Assembly: GCA_963718635.1 (NCBI GenBank)
Contig: OY970367.1
Location: forward strand, 620,001-684,000
Origin: JAIOQJ01 sp963718635
Lineage (GTDB): Bacteria > Planctomycetota > Planctomycetia > Gemmatales > Gemmataceae
DNA: 64,000 nucleotides
Reading direction: 5' to 3'
Of the stretch, positions 16,865 through 26,906 are shown piece by piece. Position numbers and translations under genes: made by a program. The notes under the pieces were generated by a model. That model searched no databases and was not told the origin of the DNA. It worked only from the letters and a program-made list of their open reading frames with translations. How positions within the stretch are numbered: the first letter of the stretch is position 1; each line of letters starts with the position of its first letter.

Positions 16865-18259
16865 TCATGCATAAACTTCAATCGCTTTGATGATTTCATC
16901 CAGATCGTTCGGCACTTGCACTGCGCGATTGGCGAACATGGCCCGGCGTACGCCGCGCTTGCCCAAGACTTCTTCGAACGTCTTGGGATCGGCCGAGTGA
17001 TAAGCGACCGTTGCCGTCGGATCTTTCAATTGATGCCCTGTCAGCACGCAGACAACGCGTTCATCGCTGCCGATGATGCCCTCTTGCCGCAGCTTTTTGA
17101 CTCCAGCTACAGAAGCGGCCGAGGCGGGTTCGCAGCCAAGGCCGCCCGCGCCGACTTTGGCCTTGGCGTCCAGCATTTCCTGATCGGTGACTTCGCGAAC
17201 CACGCCGCCGCAAAAATCGAGCGCTCGCAATGCTTTCGGCAAACTGACCGGCCGGTTGATTTCGATGGCGCTGGCCAGCGTGTTGGCGCGCACGTTCGAT
17301 TCGTCCATGATCTTCATGTAGCCGTTGATGGTATCGACATCCGGCCTGCCGCCGTTCCAGCGTAGGCCATGCTTCTCATAAAGCTGATAAAAGGTGTTAG
17401 CGCCGGATGCGTTAATGACCGCTAGCCGAGGGACCCTGTCTACCAGTCCCAGCTCTTTCAACTCGATGAACGCTTTGCCGAAGCTCGACACGTTGCCGAG
17501 ATTGCCGCCGGGAACCACGATCCAATCGGGGACTTCCCAGCCGAGCGCTTCGAGAATGCGATACATGATCGTCTTCTGCCCTTCGAGGCGGAAGGGATTG
17601 ACGCTGTTGACGAGATAGATGCCGAGCTGTCGGCTGACCTGCTGCACGCGATGCAGGGCATCGTCGAAATCGCCTGCAATCTGCACTGTCAGCGCGCCGT
17701 GATCGAGCGCCTGCGCAAGCTTGCCGTAAGCGATTTTGCCGGATCCGATGAAGATAATCGCCCGCATCTGATTCGTGGCTGCGCAATAGATGGCGGCCGA
17801 TGCGCTGGTGTTGCCGGTGCTGGCGCAGGCTGCCCGGCGGGCGCCGACCATCCGAGCATGCGCAAACGCTGCCGTCATGCCGTTATCTTTGAAACTGCCT
17901 GAAGGATTCATCCCTTCGTACTGCAGGAAGAGACAGCCGGCATTCATTCCGGTAAAGCTTGCGACCGAATCGGAACGCTGCAGAATCGTCTGGCCTTCGC
18001 CAATCGTGAGAATCTTTTCGGCCGGCGCAAAGGGGAGTAGTTCGCGAAACCGCCAGACTCCGCTGAAACTAAGCGGGTTCGTGCGCTCACGCCACTTCGA
18101 TTCGAATTCGCGGAGGGATTTCGGCGGGTTGAGCCTGTTCCAGTCATACGCGATATCAAAGAGGCCGCCGCAACGAGGGCACTCGAACGAAGTGTCATCG
18201 AGCGATGCCGTGCCCGTACAATGCGGATGGATACAGCGCTGATAGACGGCATCGGTCAT
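16865..18259 (-). CDS. thrC: Threonine synthase
   Basis: PLP enzyme converting O-phosphohomoserine to threonine. The start at 18259 (MTDAVYQRCIHPHC) gives 464 residues; the open frame extends further upstream but without similarity. An N-terminal zinc-ribbon-like segment has Cys9, Cys14, Cys27 and Cys30. The PLP lysine is in NPSGSFKDNG (Lys124), ASTGNTSASAA is the phosphate/PLP loop region, and VVPGGNLGNVSSFGKA supplies the glycine-rich phosphate cup. Divergent from the ABC transporter gene with about 160 bases between; upstream of dapB in a probable operon. Confidence 0.93.
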   Translation of the reverse strand: MTDAVYQRCIHPHCTGTASLDDTSFECPRCGGLFDIAYDWNRLNPPKSLREFESKWRERTNPLSFSGVWRFRELLPFAPAEKILTIGEGQTILQRSDSVASFTGMNAGCLFLQYEGMNPSGSFKDNGMTAAFAHARMVGARRAACASTGNTSASAAIYCAATNQMRAIIFIGSGKIAYGKLAQALDHGALTVQIAGDFDDALHRVQQVSRQLGIYLVNSVNPFRLEGQKTIMYRILEALGWEVPDWIVVPGGNLGNVSSFGKAFIELKELGLVDRVPRLAVINASGANTFYQLYEKHGLRWNGGRPDVDTINGYMKIMDESNVRANTLASAIEINRPVSLPKALRALDFCGGVVREVTDQEMLDAKAKVGAGGLGCEPASAASVAGVKKLRQEGIIGSDERVVCVLTGHQLKDPTATVAYHSADPKTFEEVLGKRGVRRAMFANRAVQVPNDLDEIIKAIEVYA

Positions 18260-18419
18260 GCAATTTCGCCCGGCCTGCAAGAGAGTTCCGCGTAAGTTCA
18301 ACCTTCTTAATCTATCAGGCGCGGCTGGACTCGCCCATTGGTCGTCCCGAGTGCCGTTGCTGGCGCGTCCGGCTAATAAAACCTTTGCTGCCTCCGTATG
18401 TTGATATCGGAAGGATCGC

Positions 18420-19345
18420 ATGCAATATCTGATTGATCTCGATCGCATCTCGCGAGTCTTCGGCAGCTATCAGGCGCTGAACGATGTTTCCCTGCAGATG
18501 AAGCCGGGCGCATCGGCCTGCTCGGCCCGAACGGCGCCGGCAAATCGACGTTGTTGAAAATTCTGATGGGCTTATTGCCACCGACGTCTGGTTCCGGTCG
18601 GGTGCTCGATCAAGCAATTTCGGCCGGACCTGGACGCGAAACTAATTACGAACTGCGCCGACTGATTGGTTTCATGCCCGAGGCGGATGCGCTCGTCCCC
18701 GGTTTGACGGGCGTTGAATATGTCTCTCTAGCCGGCGAACTATGCGGCATGCCCCGACGCCAGGCGCAGCGACGCGCGCACGAGGTGTTGACCTATCTGG
18801 AGATGGAAGACGCCCGCTATCGGCGACTAGAACAGTATTCGACCGGGATGAAGCAGCGTATCAAATTGGCCCAGGCGCTGATTCACGATCCCCCGGTTCT
18901 CCTGCTGGATGAACCGACCAGTGGCCTCGACCCATCGGGACGCGATGCCATGTTGCGATTGCTTCTGGAGCTGGGCCGGGATTTTGGTAAATCGCTCATC
19001 CTTAGTACGCATTTGCTGGCCGATGTCGAAACTGTTTGCGAGCAACTCGTAATCTTGATGAATGGCCAAGTCCGCGGCCAAGGCAGCGTCGCCGATCTGT
19101 GCGCCCGACGGCAAGACCGCTACCGGCTGCAGATTCAGGGAGACTCGGCCAACTTCAAAAACGCCCTTCGGCTTGAGGGGATTCAGATTCAAGATGAGAA
19201 GCGCGGCGAATTAAAGCTCACGGTTCCCGCCGCCTGGAACACGCGTTCGTTCTTTCTCTTGGCCGACAAAAACGACGTCTTGCTGCGAGGCATGACCCGC
19301 GATGATGAGACGCTCGAAGAACTCTTTCTGCGGACAGTTCGCTAG
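18420..19345 (+). pseudogene. ABC transporter ATP-binding protein, frameshifted
   Basis: An ABC-2/ABC-A type ATPase. The frame from ATG 18420 reads MQYLIDLDRISRVFGSYQAL then LNDVSLQMKPG, and one base is lost at about 18509 (CCGGGC-CGCATC expected). The next frame reads RIGLLGPNGAGKSTLLKILM (Walker A), LTGVEYVSLAGELCGM, YSTGMKQRIKLAQALIHDP (signature region, with TG in place of the usual SGG/SGGQ) and VLLLDEPTSGLDP (Walker B), then the H-loop STHLLADVE. Total about 308 residues. No permease gene follows; the next gene is convergent and overlaps its stop codon. Confidence 0.85.
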
Positions 19346-20019
19346 CGCGATCTTACGACCATCGGCTTACGCTTACCCGCTTTCTTGGCAGGTCGTTTCG
19401 GCAGGAGCAGAGTTTTCTTCTTCGGCTGCAAAACGTAGCGAATACTCTCTGCCGGAAAGAACCAGCAGGCGGTCCGTTCGTACCAGTCGAGCGCCTGCAG
19501 ATTTCGATTGATCCACCACTCCAAGGCAAAAGAGGCAGGGCCGCGAACTCGCCCGCGCCGCATTAGCTGGATCTGCACCGAAGAGACCTGGAAGCGCTCG
19601 TTGGCGTAGAAAGCAGGGACTTTTCGCCGCGGTTGATCTTCTTCATCCGCGAAATAAAAGAACGTGTAGAGCCCGAAATGGCGCACGTGAGTGGGATCGG
19701 AATAGAAATATGGATTTGAAAAATGCGGAACGATGATTTCGATCCGGGCGTCGGGCCGGCAAACGCGGTGGATTTCGGCCATCAGGGGCAGCAGTTCGCG
19801 GACATGCTCCAGCGTATGCCGGGTGAAAACTTCGGAAACGCTGCAATCGGGCAACTGAGCCAATGGCTCGTTTAGATCGGCTACGATGTCGGTCGTAGGA
19901 AGCGGCAGATGATCGACGCCGAAGAAACCTTCGCGCGGTTTGAGGCCGCTGCCCAAGTTCAAGCGCAGCCCGACACCCTCTTCCAACTCCTGATGAACTC
20001 GCCGATTAACGATGCGCAC
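19342..20019 (-). CDS. SAM-dependent methyltransferase
   Basis: 225 residues with class I methyltransferase features: LRLNLGSGLKPREGFFGVDH (SAM loop and acidic Asp), DIVADLNEPL, VSEVFTRHTLEHVRELLPLM and RPDARIEIIVPHFSNPYF. It resembles LPS/cell-envelope-associated methyltransferases with an HTLEH motif. The tail is very basic (PKKKTLLLPKRPAKKAGKRK), which may bind membrane or nucleic acid. Convergent with, and overlapping by four bases, the ABC ATPase gene. Confidence 0.8.
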   Translation of the reverse strand: MRIVNRRVHQELEEGVGLRLNLGSGLKPREGFFGVDHLPLPTTDIVADLNEPLAQLPDCSVSEVFTRHTLEHVRELLPLMAEIHRVCRPDARIEIIVPHFSNPYFYSDPTHVRHFGLYTFFYFADEEDQPRRKVPAFYANERFQVSSVQIQLMRRGRVRGPASFALEWWINRNLQALDWYERTACWFFPAESIRYVLQPKKKTLLLPKRPAKKAGKRKPMVVRSR

Positions 20020-20115
20020 AGACGGCCCTCCCTAGCCCCACATGATCGAAACTAAAGAGATACCGGCATTCTGGTTAAACTGCAAGCCGAAGCGTTGCAA
20101 GCTGCAACTGATTCA

Positions 20116-20197
20116 GGCGAGCCGAGAGCGTGAGCGACCGGAGAAGGCTTCACGCACTTTGATTGAATTTCTTCGGTCGCTGAAGTTCCCGGCTCGC
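20116..20197. repeat. GAGCCGGGAGC palindromic element, copy
   Basis: Arms GGCGAGCCGAGAGCGTGAGC and GCTGAAGTTCCCGGCTCGC enclose a loop of about 40 bases; the next arm pieces GACCGGAGAA / TTCTTCGGTC extend the stem. Same family as 35401-35468 (inside dnaE2) and 45718-45800, with a half copy at 5484-5511. This copy lies between two minus-strand genes. Confidence 0.8.
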
Positions 20198-20200
20198 TGT

Positions 20201-22011
20201 TCAGGCATACAACGGCGCGGGCGAGAAACTGAAATCGAATGGCGGTTCGATGAATTCTTCATGTTCGCCGCGGTCGCGGAATATGTGCAGGATGCGAGCG
20301 CGCCCTAGGTCCTCGAACCGAGGTTCAGGATAGGTTTCGGAACGAAATGGTTCATCGAGTTGAAAATCGTGAATGAGCACCTTGATGCTCGGCAATCCCT
20401 GAAACTGCGGCTCTTCCGCGCGTTTTTTGCCGGCCGATTTATCGTAGATTTCGAACATCACGCGCAGTACTTTTTTCAACTTGCGGAAATCGATGCCATC
20501 TTCCATGAAAATAAGATCGACCTGCATCGCCCGAAGAAGCTGATAGAAGTATTGGCGTACGTGCCGGTGCATGACATCGTGGAACGGCGGGCCAATAGTC
20601 GGCGCCAGAAACGCGGCATCGTCCCGTTCTTCGTCCATCTCATCGCGAGCTAGACCGGGCATGAACCAAAGATGCGGAGCCAACCAGAAGCCGCTGCCTC
20701 CGGCAAATTGGCGTCGCTTGGCATGTCGGAAAATCTTTTCCAAGCCACGCAATAATAGTCTGCGCTTTTGGATTTCGTCGCGACGTTCAAAGCGTCTCGT
20801 ACGGCGCCATCCTTCAGGTCATCAAGACTTACACAGAGCGGCCAAACCGGTTCGAACTCTTTAGCTTGGGAAAGACGATCTTCGACCATCCGAACGCGGA
20901 CTTCAATATCCCGCGCCGGCTGTGGATCAAAGGCGACGTTCCAGCCCCAGCTATACAGCAGCCGTTTGATTTGAGGCTGAACGGCAGCGGCTAAATCTCC
21001 GGCAATGTGGAGCGAAGGCCGGCTTGCGCGTGCGGGATTCAGCTTCCAAAGGACAAATGCAAATATGCCTGCCGAAGCCAGTAGGCCCGGCGTAAGCCAA
21101 CCAACGGCCGTCCCAAGCATCGTCGTGATTGGCATATCCGATTCCATGCCGGCCCGGCCTAACACACGCCCGCCGACGGCGGTTACCGTCGTAGCCGTCA
21201 GCAGCAGTGTCAACAACGTCGTCGTGATCCACAGGAGTTGCGGAGTGGTGACGGAGTAAACGCGCCGGCTTCCAGCGCCGCGCCAGATGAACTGCGTTCC
21301 TCCTGCACGGGGCATAACGACAAGTGCGGTCACACACAAGAGCACCACGCCGCAAAAAGCAGGCACGAGCCAAAGCGGCAGCAGCCAAGAGGCCAACGAT
21401 ATGGATAGCAGATAGGTTGCGAAAAACGTCAACTGCGGCCGGCTCAACTTTGGCTCATCCGGCCCGGCGAACGTTCGCGGATAGAAATAGTTAAAGAGCA
21501 TGAACGGAAAGTAAATGCCGCCTAGGGCTCCGGCGAAAAGTAAACCCCACAGGCCGATCATCCCGACCAGATAAAGACTGTAGCTGCCTTGGATGGCATA
21601 TGACCGCCAGCTATTCGGCAGATAGTGCCACAGCGCGATTGCGACTGCCGACCAGAGTATCAAGGCGCCGATGGCCAAATGGACCGAGATCGGCAGCCTT
21701 CGCGGAATGGGAGGCGTGCCGCGCAAATCCGGGCCGAATTCAATTTTGAATCCATCTGCAAAACGTGAAAGCTGAGTCACCCGTTTCGTACACTGATCGA
21801 CCCAGGCGACAGGCGCCGCCTTATGGCGAATAGCCACTAAGACCATCAGTAACACGAGTGAAGCGGCGCCGACGGTATCGTAGAAGTCGTTCGCCGACTG
21901 CCTTCCGAAAAATTCGAGCGCGACCACCGACAAGATCAAGGCCGGTGAAAACCAGCCGCCTTGTCGCAACAACTGCCGAACTTGAGGTAAAGTCTGGGTG
22001 AGAAGCTTCAT
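20201..22011 (-). pseudogene. Large multi-pass membrane protein of unknown function, frameshifted
   Basis: The N-terminal frame (22011 leftward) encodes about 420 residues with some nine predicted membrane helices (for example LAIGALILWSAVAIALWHYL, LVGMIGLWGLLFAGALGGIY, LLWITTTLLTLLLTATTVTA). A soluble region follows (RRLLYSWGW-like RLLYSWGWNVAFDPQPARDI). At about 20725-20750 the frame slips: YYCVAW should continue GLEKIFRHAKRRQFAGGSGF and WLAPHLWFMPGL, then LLRAMQVDLIFMEDGIDFRK, VMFEIYDKSAGKKRAEEPQF, ending near SPAPLYA. About 600 residues in all. I recognise the pattern as a conserved planctomycete hypothetical but know no function. Confidence 0.7.
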
Positions 22012-22270
22012 ATCGCTATTTCATCGCATCCCGATCCGTAACGCAACGATTTCTGTTGGAAATGTCGGGAAAGATCGGATTATTTTGCCAGTGCGATTCG
22101 GACAAACCGCCCAGCCGAAAAAACCAGCAGGTTATTATACGCGAAAGAAATGCCTTCCGCACATTCGGTTGCTCGCCGCTGGCTATCAAGATAGAATTAC
22201 TAGCGCGGCTTTGCCTTGGACTAACGAGAAATTTTGAAGCACCAGGCAGCCAATGTTAAATCGAAATTCT

Positions 22271-22397
22271 TTAGCCACGGATTAAACACGGACGGAACAC
22301 GGATAAATCAAACGTATTTTTGCATGTTGGACAACTCGTCTTGATCAAAGATCTTCGATTTCATCCGTGTTTGTTCTGTGTTCCATCCGTGGCTAAA
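22271..22397. repeat. 127-base inverted repeat
   Basis: Arms at 22271-22306 (TTAGCCACGGATTAAACACG...) and 22361-22397 (its near-complement, ending ATCCGTGGCTAAA) flank an AT-richer loop of about 55 bases. The size and lack of coding capacity suggest a non-autonomous MITE-like element or a structural extragenic repeat. The rest of 22012-22500 shows no gene. Confidence 0.75.
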
Positions 22398-22500
22398 TGA
22401 TTTTGCATGGTTTGGCGCCGTATGTGTGCCAGGTCAGCGAAAGCGGGATTCGGCACTGACGGGTTAGCGTGTGATCGTCCAGATCGCCAAAGAGTTCGCC

Positions 22501-23334
22501 ATGAATGACTCGGTCGCTCAGATCATCAGGGATGTCGTTCAGCCTCCGTCGATTTGGGAACTCGGAATGCTCTTCCTGGGCGCCGGGCTGACACTTGGAT
22601 TGCTGGAACGTTTGTTCCCGGCTACTCCGCCTGATCTCCTCCACCGTCCCGGCATCGCCATAGACGCCCTCTATTGGCTCTTTACTCCGCTCGTCACCAA
22701 GTCGATCACCACCATCGCGCTAGCTATTGCCGCATGCAGCGCTTACGCACTTTTCGGCTGGCCTATCACCGGAGAGGCAATGAAGGGCTTCGGACCCATC
22801 GCCGCTCAGCCCACCTGGCTGCAAGCGATTGAATTATTGATCGCCGCCGATCTGACCGGCTACTGGGTGCATCGCTGGTTCCACGTCACCCCGTTATGGC
22901 GCTTCCATGCGATCCATCACAGCCCCAAACAGCTCGATTGGCTCTCGGCCTATCGAATGCACCCGCTCAACGATGCCCTTGCGCGCATCGCACAAACCTT
23001 GCCTTTGCTACTGCTCGGCTTCTCGCCGCTCGTCATCGCCGGGTTCGTTCCCTTCATCGTGATCTACGTCGTCTTCCTGCACGCCAACATTGGCTGGACC
23101 TTCGGACCGTTTCGCCATGTCCTCGCCAGCCCCACCTTCCACCGCTGGCACCACACCAGCGAGCAAGAAGGAATCGACCGCAACTACGCCACCCTCTTCC
23201 CCATCTGGGACGTCCTCTTTGGCACCTACTACGTCCCCCGCCGCCAACCCGCCCGCTACGGCGTCAAAGACGACTCCGTCCCCGAAACATTCTGGGGGCA
23301 AATGCTCTATCCGTTTGTGACGCGAGTTAGGTAA
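22501..23334 (+). CDS. Fatty acid hydroxylase / sterol desaturase family protein
   Basis: Membrane di-iron oxygenase, about 277 residues from ATG 22501 (a longer start exists at 22471). The His clusters are all present: HRWFH, HAIHH, HANIGW and HRWHH (the HxxxH, HxxHH, HxxHH set), placed between membrane helices such as ITTIALAIAACSAYALFGWP and TLPLLLLGFSPLVIAGFVPF. Members hydroxylate or desaturate lipid chains or sterols. It stands alone; substrate not evident. Note the upstream ATG 22471 lacks a better ribosome site. Confidence 0.9.
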   Translation: MNDSVAQIIRDVVQPPSIWELGMLFLGAGLTLGLLERLFPATPPDLLHRPGIAIDALYWLFTPLVTKSITTIALAIAACSAYALFGWPITGEAMKGFGPIAAQPTWLQAIELLIAADLTGYWVHRWFHVTPLWRFHAIHHSPKQLDWLSAYRMHPLNDALARIAQTLPLLLLGFSPLVIAGFVPFIVIYVVFLHANIGWTFGPFRHVLASPTFHRWHHTSEQEGIDRNYATLFPIWDVLFGTYYVPRRQPARYGVKDDSVPETFWGQMLYPFVTRVR

Positions 23335-23352
23335 GTCAGATCCGCGACCGTT

Positions 23353-23410
23353 TCTCCACGATTTTCTCGGGTTTCCGCTTCGGGAAATATTTCCCGAATA
23401 TTAACCGATA
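23353..23410. repeat. GGAAATATTTCC palindromic element, copy 1
   Basis: Shares CCACGATTTTCTCGGGTTT, a perfect palindrome core CGGGAAATATTTCCCG and the tail GAATATTAACCGATAG with the copies at 51208-51535 and 53241-53296. Located after the fatty acid hydroxylase gene. Confidence 0.75.
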
Positions 23411-23577
23411 GGATTTTCCGGAAGTGGTTGCCGGCCGGCCCAAGCTTGCCGCCGAAATTGCTCCGCTGCGCAAAGCCTAACAAATTTGCACTATTGTCAC
23501 CGCGGCGTTGATTGAAGTGGCAAGTTGGCCCGGTGAACCGTTCACACTCAAAGTTCCGTTCTGACTGCGAGCTATTC

Positions 23578-23717
23578 GAAGTCACAGCGTTTTCACCTGA
23601 CTGCGGTCCAATTGAAGTGGGATCGATTCCATTCTAAATGCCATTTGATTGAAGTGAAAACGTTTTCACTCGACTGCGATCTGATCGAAGTGGAATCGAT
23701 TCCACTCGATGGCGACT
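23578..23717. repeat. Array of four ~36-bp palindromic units before the FAD/Fe-S oxidase gene
   Basis: Units starting with GAAGTS at 23578, 23614, 23651 and 23687 (spacing 36, 37, 36), with a decayed unit near 23514. Centres are palindromes: GTGAAAACGTTTTCAC, GTGGAATCGATTCCAC, GGGATCGATTCC. Each is followed by a CTCGACTGCGA-like piece. The array ends about 34 bases before the ATG at 23751. The CG-centred palindromes resemble LacI-family operators, so a cooperative repressor/activator site is a reasonable inference; a decaying minisatellite is the alternative. Confidence 0.65.
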
Positions 23718-23750
23718 CGTTTTTCTGCGCTGCCTGACTAAAATGAGGCG

Positions 23751-26648
23751 ATGAACGATTTTCGCGAAGCGAAACGCCAGGCCCTGCTCGACACGCTGCG
23801 TCGTCACATTGCAGGCGAGGTTCGCTTTGACGCGACTTCGTGCCGGCTCTACAGCACGGATGCAAGCATCTATCAGATCAAGCCGATGGGCGTCGTGCTG
23901 CCGCGGACAGCCGACGATCTGCAGAGCGTCGTACAAATTGCCGCTGAGACCGACACTCCAATAGTCGCGCGCGGCGGCGGCACCAGTCTTTCAGGTCAGA
24001 GTATTGGCGCCGGCATCGTTGTCGATTGTTCCAAGTATCTCGATCACATAGGGCCGATTGATGCGACAGGCCGGCGGGTAAGAGTGCAACCGGGCGTGGT
24101 GCTCGATCAACTTAATCGCGCTCTCACTATTCACGGCTTGCAGTTTGGCCCAGATGTGGCAACGGCCAATCGGGCAACACTCGGCGGCATGATCGGCAAC
24201 AATTCCGCCGGCTCGCGCTCCATCGTCTATGGCAAGACCGTCGATCATGTTGCTTCCCTCAAGACGATCTTGTCTGATGGATCGATTGCCGAATTTTCTC
24301 CCGCTTCAACGGCCGATCTGATTAGGCGAGCCGGTTCTGCCACTCGCGAAGGCCAAATTTATCGCAATTGCGCCCAAGTCATTGAGCAAAATGCGGACGA
24401 AATTCGCCGGCGCTTTCCACGAATTGTCCGTCGCGTCAGCGGCTATAACCTGCTCGATACGCTGGAAAATAACTGCTTTGGAAAAACATCGCTCATTCCT
24501 CTGCTCGTGGGCAGTGAAGGGACGCTGGCCGTCGTCGCGGAGGCGGAGCTTCAACTGGTTCCTCGGCCGAAAGCTCGCGGATTACTCGTGCCGCACTTCG
24601 ATTCGTTATCCGCTGCTCTCGATGCCCTGGCCATCTGTCTTGAATATGCACCATCGGCTGTTGAATTGATGGATGCGATGCTGATCGAGCTTGCGCGAAC
24701 GCAACGATCGTTGAAGGGCATCATCTCAGCGATTCACGGTCATCCGGCAGCGCTTCTGATGGTGGAGTTCAGCGGCGACAGTCTGGCCGAGGTCTCAGGC
24801 CGGGTCCACGAGTTAGAGCGATGCCTACAAGGCCGTCCCGGGATTACAGCACTGGTCCCAGCCCTTGATCCCGCACGGCGCGATCCGCTTTGGAGCATGC
24901 GCAGCTCGGCCGTGCCGTTGCTTTATGGCATGCCGGGCGATCGCAAGCCGATCACTTTTGTGGAAGATTGTGCCGTCGATCCGGTGAAGCTGCCGGAGTT
25001 TGCATTGCGCTTTCGCGAGATCCTTCGCGCGCATGGAACCGACGGCGCCTTCTATGGCCATGCAAGCGTCGGCTGCTTGCATATTCGACCTGTACTAAAC
25101 CTGAAGGACCGCCGTGACGTGACGAAGATGCGGGCCATCATGGAAGATGTCTCGGATTTGGTTCTTCACTTTGGCGGTTCGCTCAGCGGCGAACATGGCG
25201 ATGGCCTGGTGCGCAGCGAGTGGAACAAGAAAATGTTCGGGCCTTCTATTTACGAGGCATTTCGCCAGATCAAGCGGGCTTTCGACCCGAACAATCTCTT
25301 GAACCCCGGCAAAGTGGTCAATGCGCCGTCGATGACCGAGAACCTGCGCCTCGGCCCGGATTACCATCCCCAACCAGTTGAAACCGTGTTCGATTACAGC
25401 GGCCAACAGGGGTTTTTTCGTTCCGTCGAATTATGCAATGGCGCGGGGGTGTGTCGCAAAACGCAAGGGGGCGCGATGTGTCCTTCGTTTCGCGCCACCC
25501 GCGACGAGAAAGACAACACGCGCGGACGCGCTAATGCCTTGCGGCTCGCTATATCCGATAGTTCGCCGAAGGCAGAGCCATTGGCCGAGCGCTGGCTGTT
25601 TGAAGTAATGGATCTCTGTCTCAGCTGCAAAGCCTGTAAGTCCGAATGCCCGAGCAACGTCGATCTAGCGAAACTGAAAGCGGAGTTCCAACACGCGTAC
25701 TATCGCAAGCGAGCGCGCCCTGTGGGGCATTACTTTGCCGCGAACGTTCATCGGCTAAACCTTTATGGTTCGCAGTTTGCCGGGCTCACCAATTGGATCA
25801 ATCGCCGTGGGCTCACGCGCTGGTTGATGGAGAAAGTGGCAGGCATCGATCGACGGCGTTCATTGCCGGAAGTGCATGGCAATCACTTGCGCCGGTGGTT
25901 CGCCAATCGACCGAAGCCGCAAAACAGTAAACGTAAGGTGCTGCTCTTTGACGACTGCTTTACCGCGTTTAACGAACCCGAAATTGGCAAGTCTGCTGTT
26001 GAAGTGCTGGAGCGTGCGGGCTGCCATGTCGAACTCGTCAATCCGATCTGTTGCGGCCGGGCGCTCATCAGCAAAGGTTTTTTGAAAGAAGCCAGAGCAC
26101 TGATCCAAGAACAACTCCCTGCCTTGGCAGCGCGCGTAGCCGACGGCACGCCCGTTCTCGGCCTAGAGCCGAGTTGCGCGCTGAGCCTGATGGACGAATG
26201 GCCCGAACTGGTGCCGGGAGAAATGTCGCGCAAGGTCGCTGCCGCAGTGCACCTCGCTGATCACTGGATCGCCGCCGAGTCGAAAGCGGGCGACATCAGG
26301 CTAACGCTGAACAAGCAATCGCAAAAATGCGTTTACCACGGCCACTGCCATCAGCGAGCCTTATGCGGAGTTCAAGGCAGCGCGGATGCCTTGAAACTTG
26401 TACCTGGCTTGGAAGTGACCACCCTCGATGCCGGATGTTGCGGCATGGCCGGCGCCTTCGGCTTTGAGAAACAGCATTACGATCTAAGCGTGCAAATCGC
26501 CAACCTCGAGTTGATCCCTGCCATTAAAGCAGAGCCTGAAGCGATCATCGTGGCGACCGGCACCTCATGCCGGCATCAGATCCGCGACATCGCCGGCCGA
26601 AGCGCGTTGCACCCGTTGCAGGTGCTGCGGGCAAGCATACCTTCTTAG
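23751..26648 (+). CDS. FAD-binding and Fe-S-binding oxidoreductase (GlcD-GlcF fusion type)
   Basis: 965 residues. The N-terminal half is a VAO/FAD_binding_4 flavoprotein (VVLPRTADDLQSVVQIAAET, ARGGGTSLSGQSIGAGIVVD, LGGMIGNNSAGSRSIVYGKT) with a FAD-oxidase C domain containing GEHGDGLVRSEW and FDPNNLLNPGKV. The C-terminal half has Cys clusters CNGAGVCRK...MCPSF and CLSCKACKSECPSNVD (about residue 622) plus two CCG modules (CCGRALISKGFLKEA; CCGMAGAFGFEKQHYD). This is the YdiJ/D-2-hydroxyacid dehydrogenase layout (glycolate, D-lactate or D-2-hydroxyglutarate oxidation passing electrons to a quinone). Preceded by the palindrome array. Substrate not determined by sequence. Confidence 0.92.
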   Translation: MNDFREAKRQALLDTLRRHIAGEVRFDATSCRLYSTDASIYQIKPMGVVLPRTADDLQSVVQIAAETDTPIVARGGGTSLSGQSIGAGIVVDCSKYLDHIGPIDATGRRVRVQPGVVLDQLNRALTIHGLQFGPDVATANRATLGGMIGNNSAGSRSIVYGKTVDHVASLKTILSDGSIAEFSPASTADLIRRAGSATREGQIYRNCAQVIEQNADEIRRRFPRIVRRVSGYNLLDTLENNCFGKTSLIPLLVGSEGTLAVVAEAELQLVPRPKARGLLVPHFDSLSAALDALAICLEYAPSAVELMDAMLIELARTQRSLKGIISAIHGHPAALLMVEFSGDSLAEVSGRVHELERCLQGRPGITALVPALDPARRDPLWSMRSSAVPLLYGMPGDRKPITFVEDCAVDPVKLPEFALRFREILRAHGTDGAFYGHASVGCLHIRPVLNLKDRRDVTKMRAIMEDVSDLVLHFGGSLSGEHGDGLVRSEWNKKMFGPSIYEAFRQIKRAFDPNNLLNPGKVVNAPSMTENLRLGPDYHPQPVETVFDYSGQQGFFRSVELCNGAGVCRKTQGGAMCPSFRATRDEKDNTRGRANALRLAISDSSPKAEPLAERWLFEVMDLCLSCKACKSECPSNVDLAKLKAEFQHAYYRKRARPVGHYFAANVHRLNLYGSQFAGLTNWINRRGLTRWLMEKVAGIDRRRSLPEVHGNHLRRWFANRPKPQNSKRKVLLFDDCFTAFNEPEIGKSAVEVLERAGCHVELVNPICCGRALISKGFLKEARALIQEQLPALAARVADGTPVLGLEPSCALSLMDEWPELVPGEMSRKVAAAVHLADHWIAAESKAGDIRLTLNKQSQKCVYHGHCHQRALCGVQGSADALKLVPGLEVTTLDAGCCGMAGAFGFEKQHYDLSVQIANLELIPAIKAEPEAIIVATGTSCRHQIRDIAGRSALHPLQVLRASIPS

Positions 26649-26663
26649 CGAAGCGATAAATCA

Positions 26664-26692
26664 GGCGAGCCGAACTGCGTAAGCAGTCGGGT
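26664..26692. repeat. AGC-GCT family hairpin, copy after the oxidase gene
   Basis: GGCGAGCCGAACTGCGTAAG followed by CAGTCGGGT, an imperfect hairpin 16 bases after the stop codon, in inverted orientation to the copy at 2843. The rest of 26693-26906 has no gene; it is relatively AT-rich toward the next start codon. Confidence 0.55.
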
Positions 26693-26906
26693 TCTGCGTT
26701 ACCCGGCAGCTTACCTTATTCGGCCCGCCCGTCGAAAGCGCCCCTACGCAAAGCCTTCGCATAACGGCTAACAGTGGAAAGTATGAGTCTTATTCACCTT
26801 TCATTCTGAAAAATAAACCAGTCTGCTAACTGCACATAACTTGCTGGTCTTGAATGATAGCGTAAGATAACAGAGCGTCATTTTTCGTTCCGCAAAAGGA
26901 AATCCG

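Noticed and set aside
18551..19345. Separate short ABC ATPase starting at 18551
   Set aside because: That start would omit Walker A; reading back across one missing base recovers the normal N-terminus from 18420.
23578..23717. CRISPR-like array
   Set aside because: The 36-base units are contiguous, with no unique spacers, and vary between copies; no cas genes are present.
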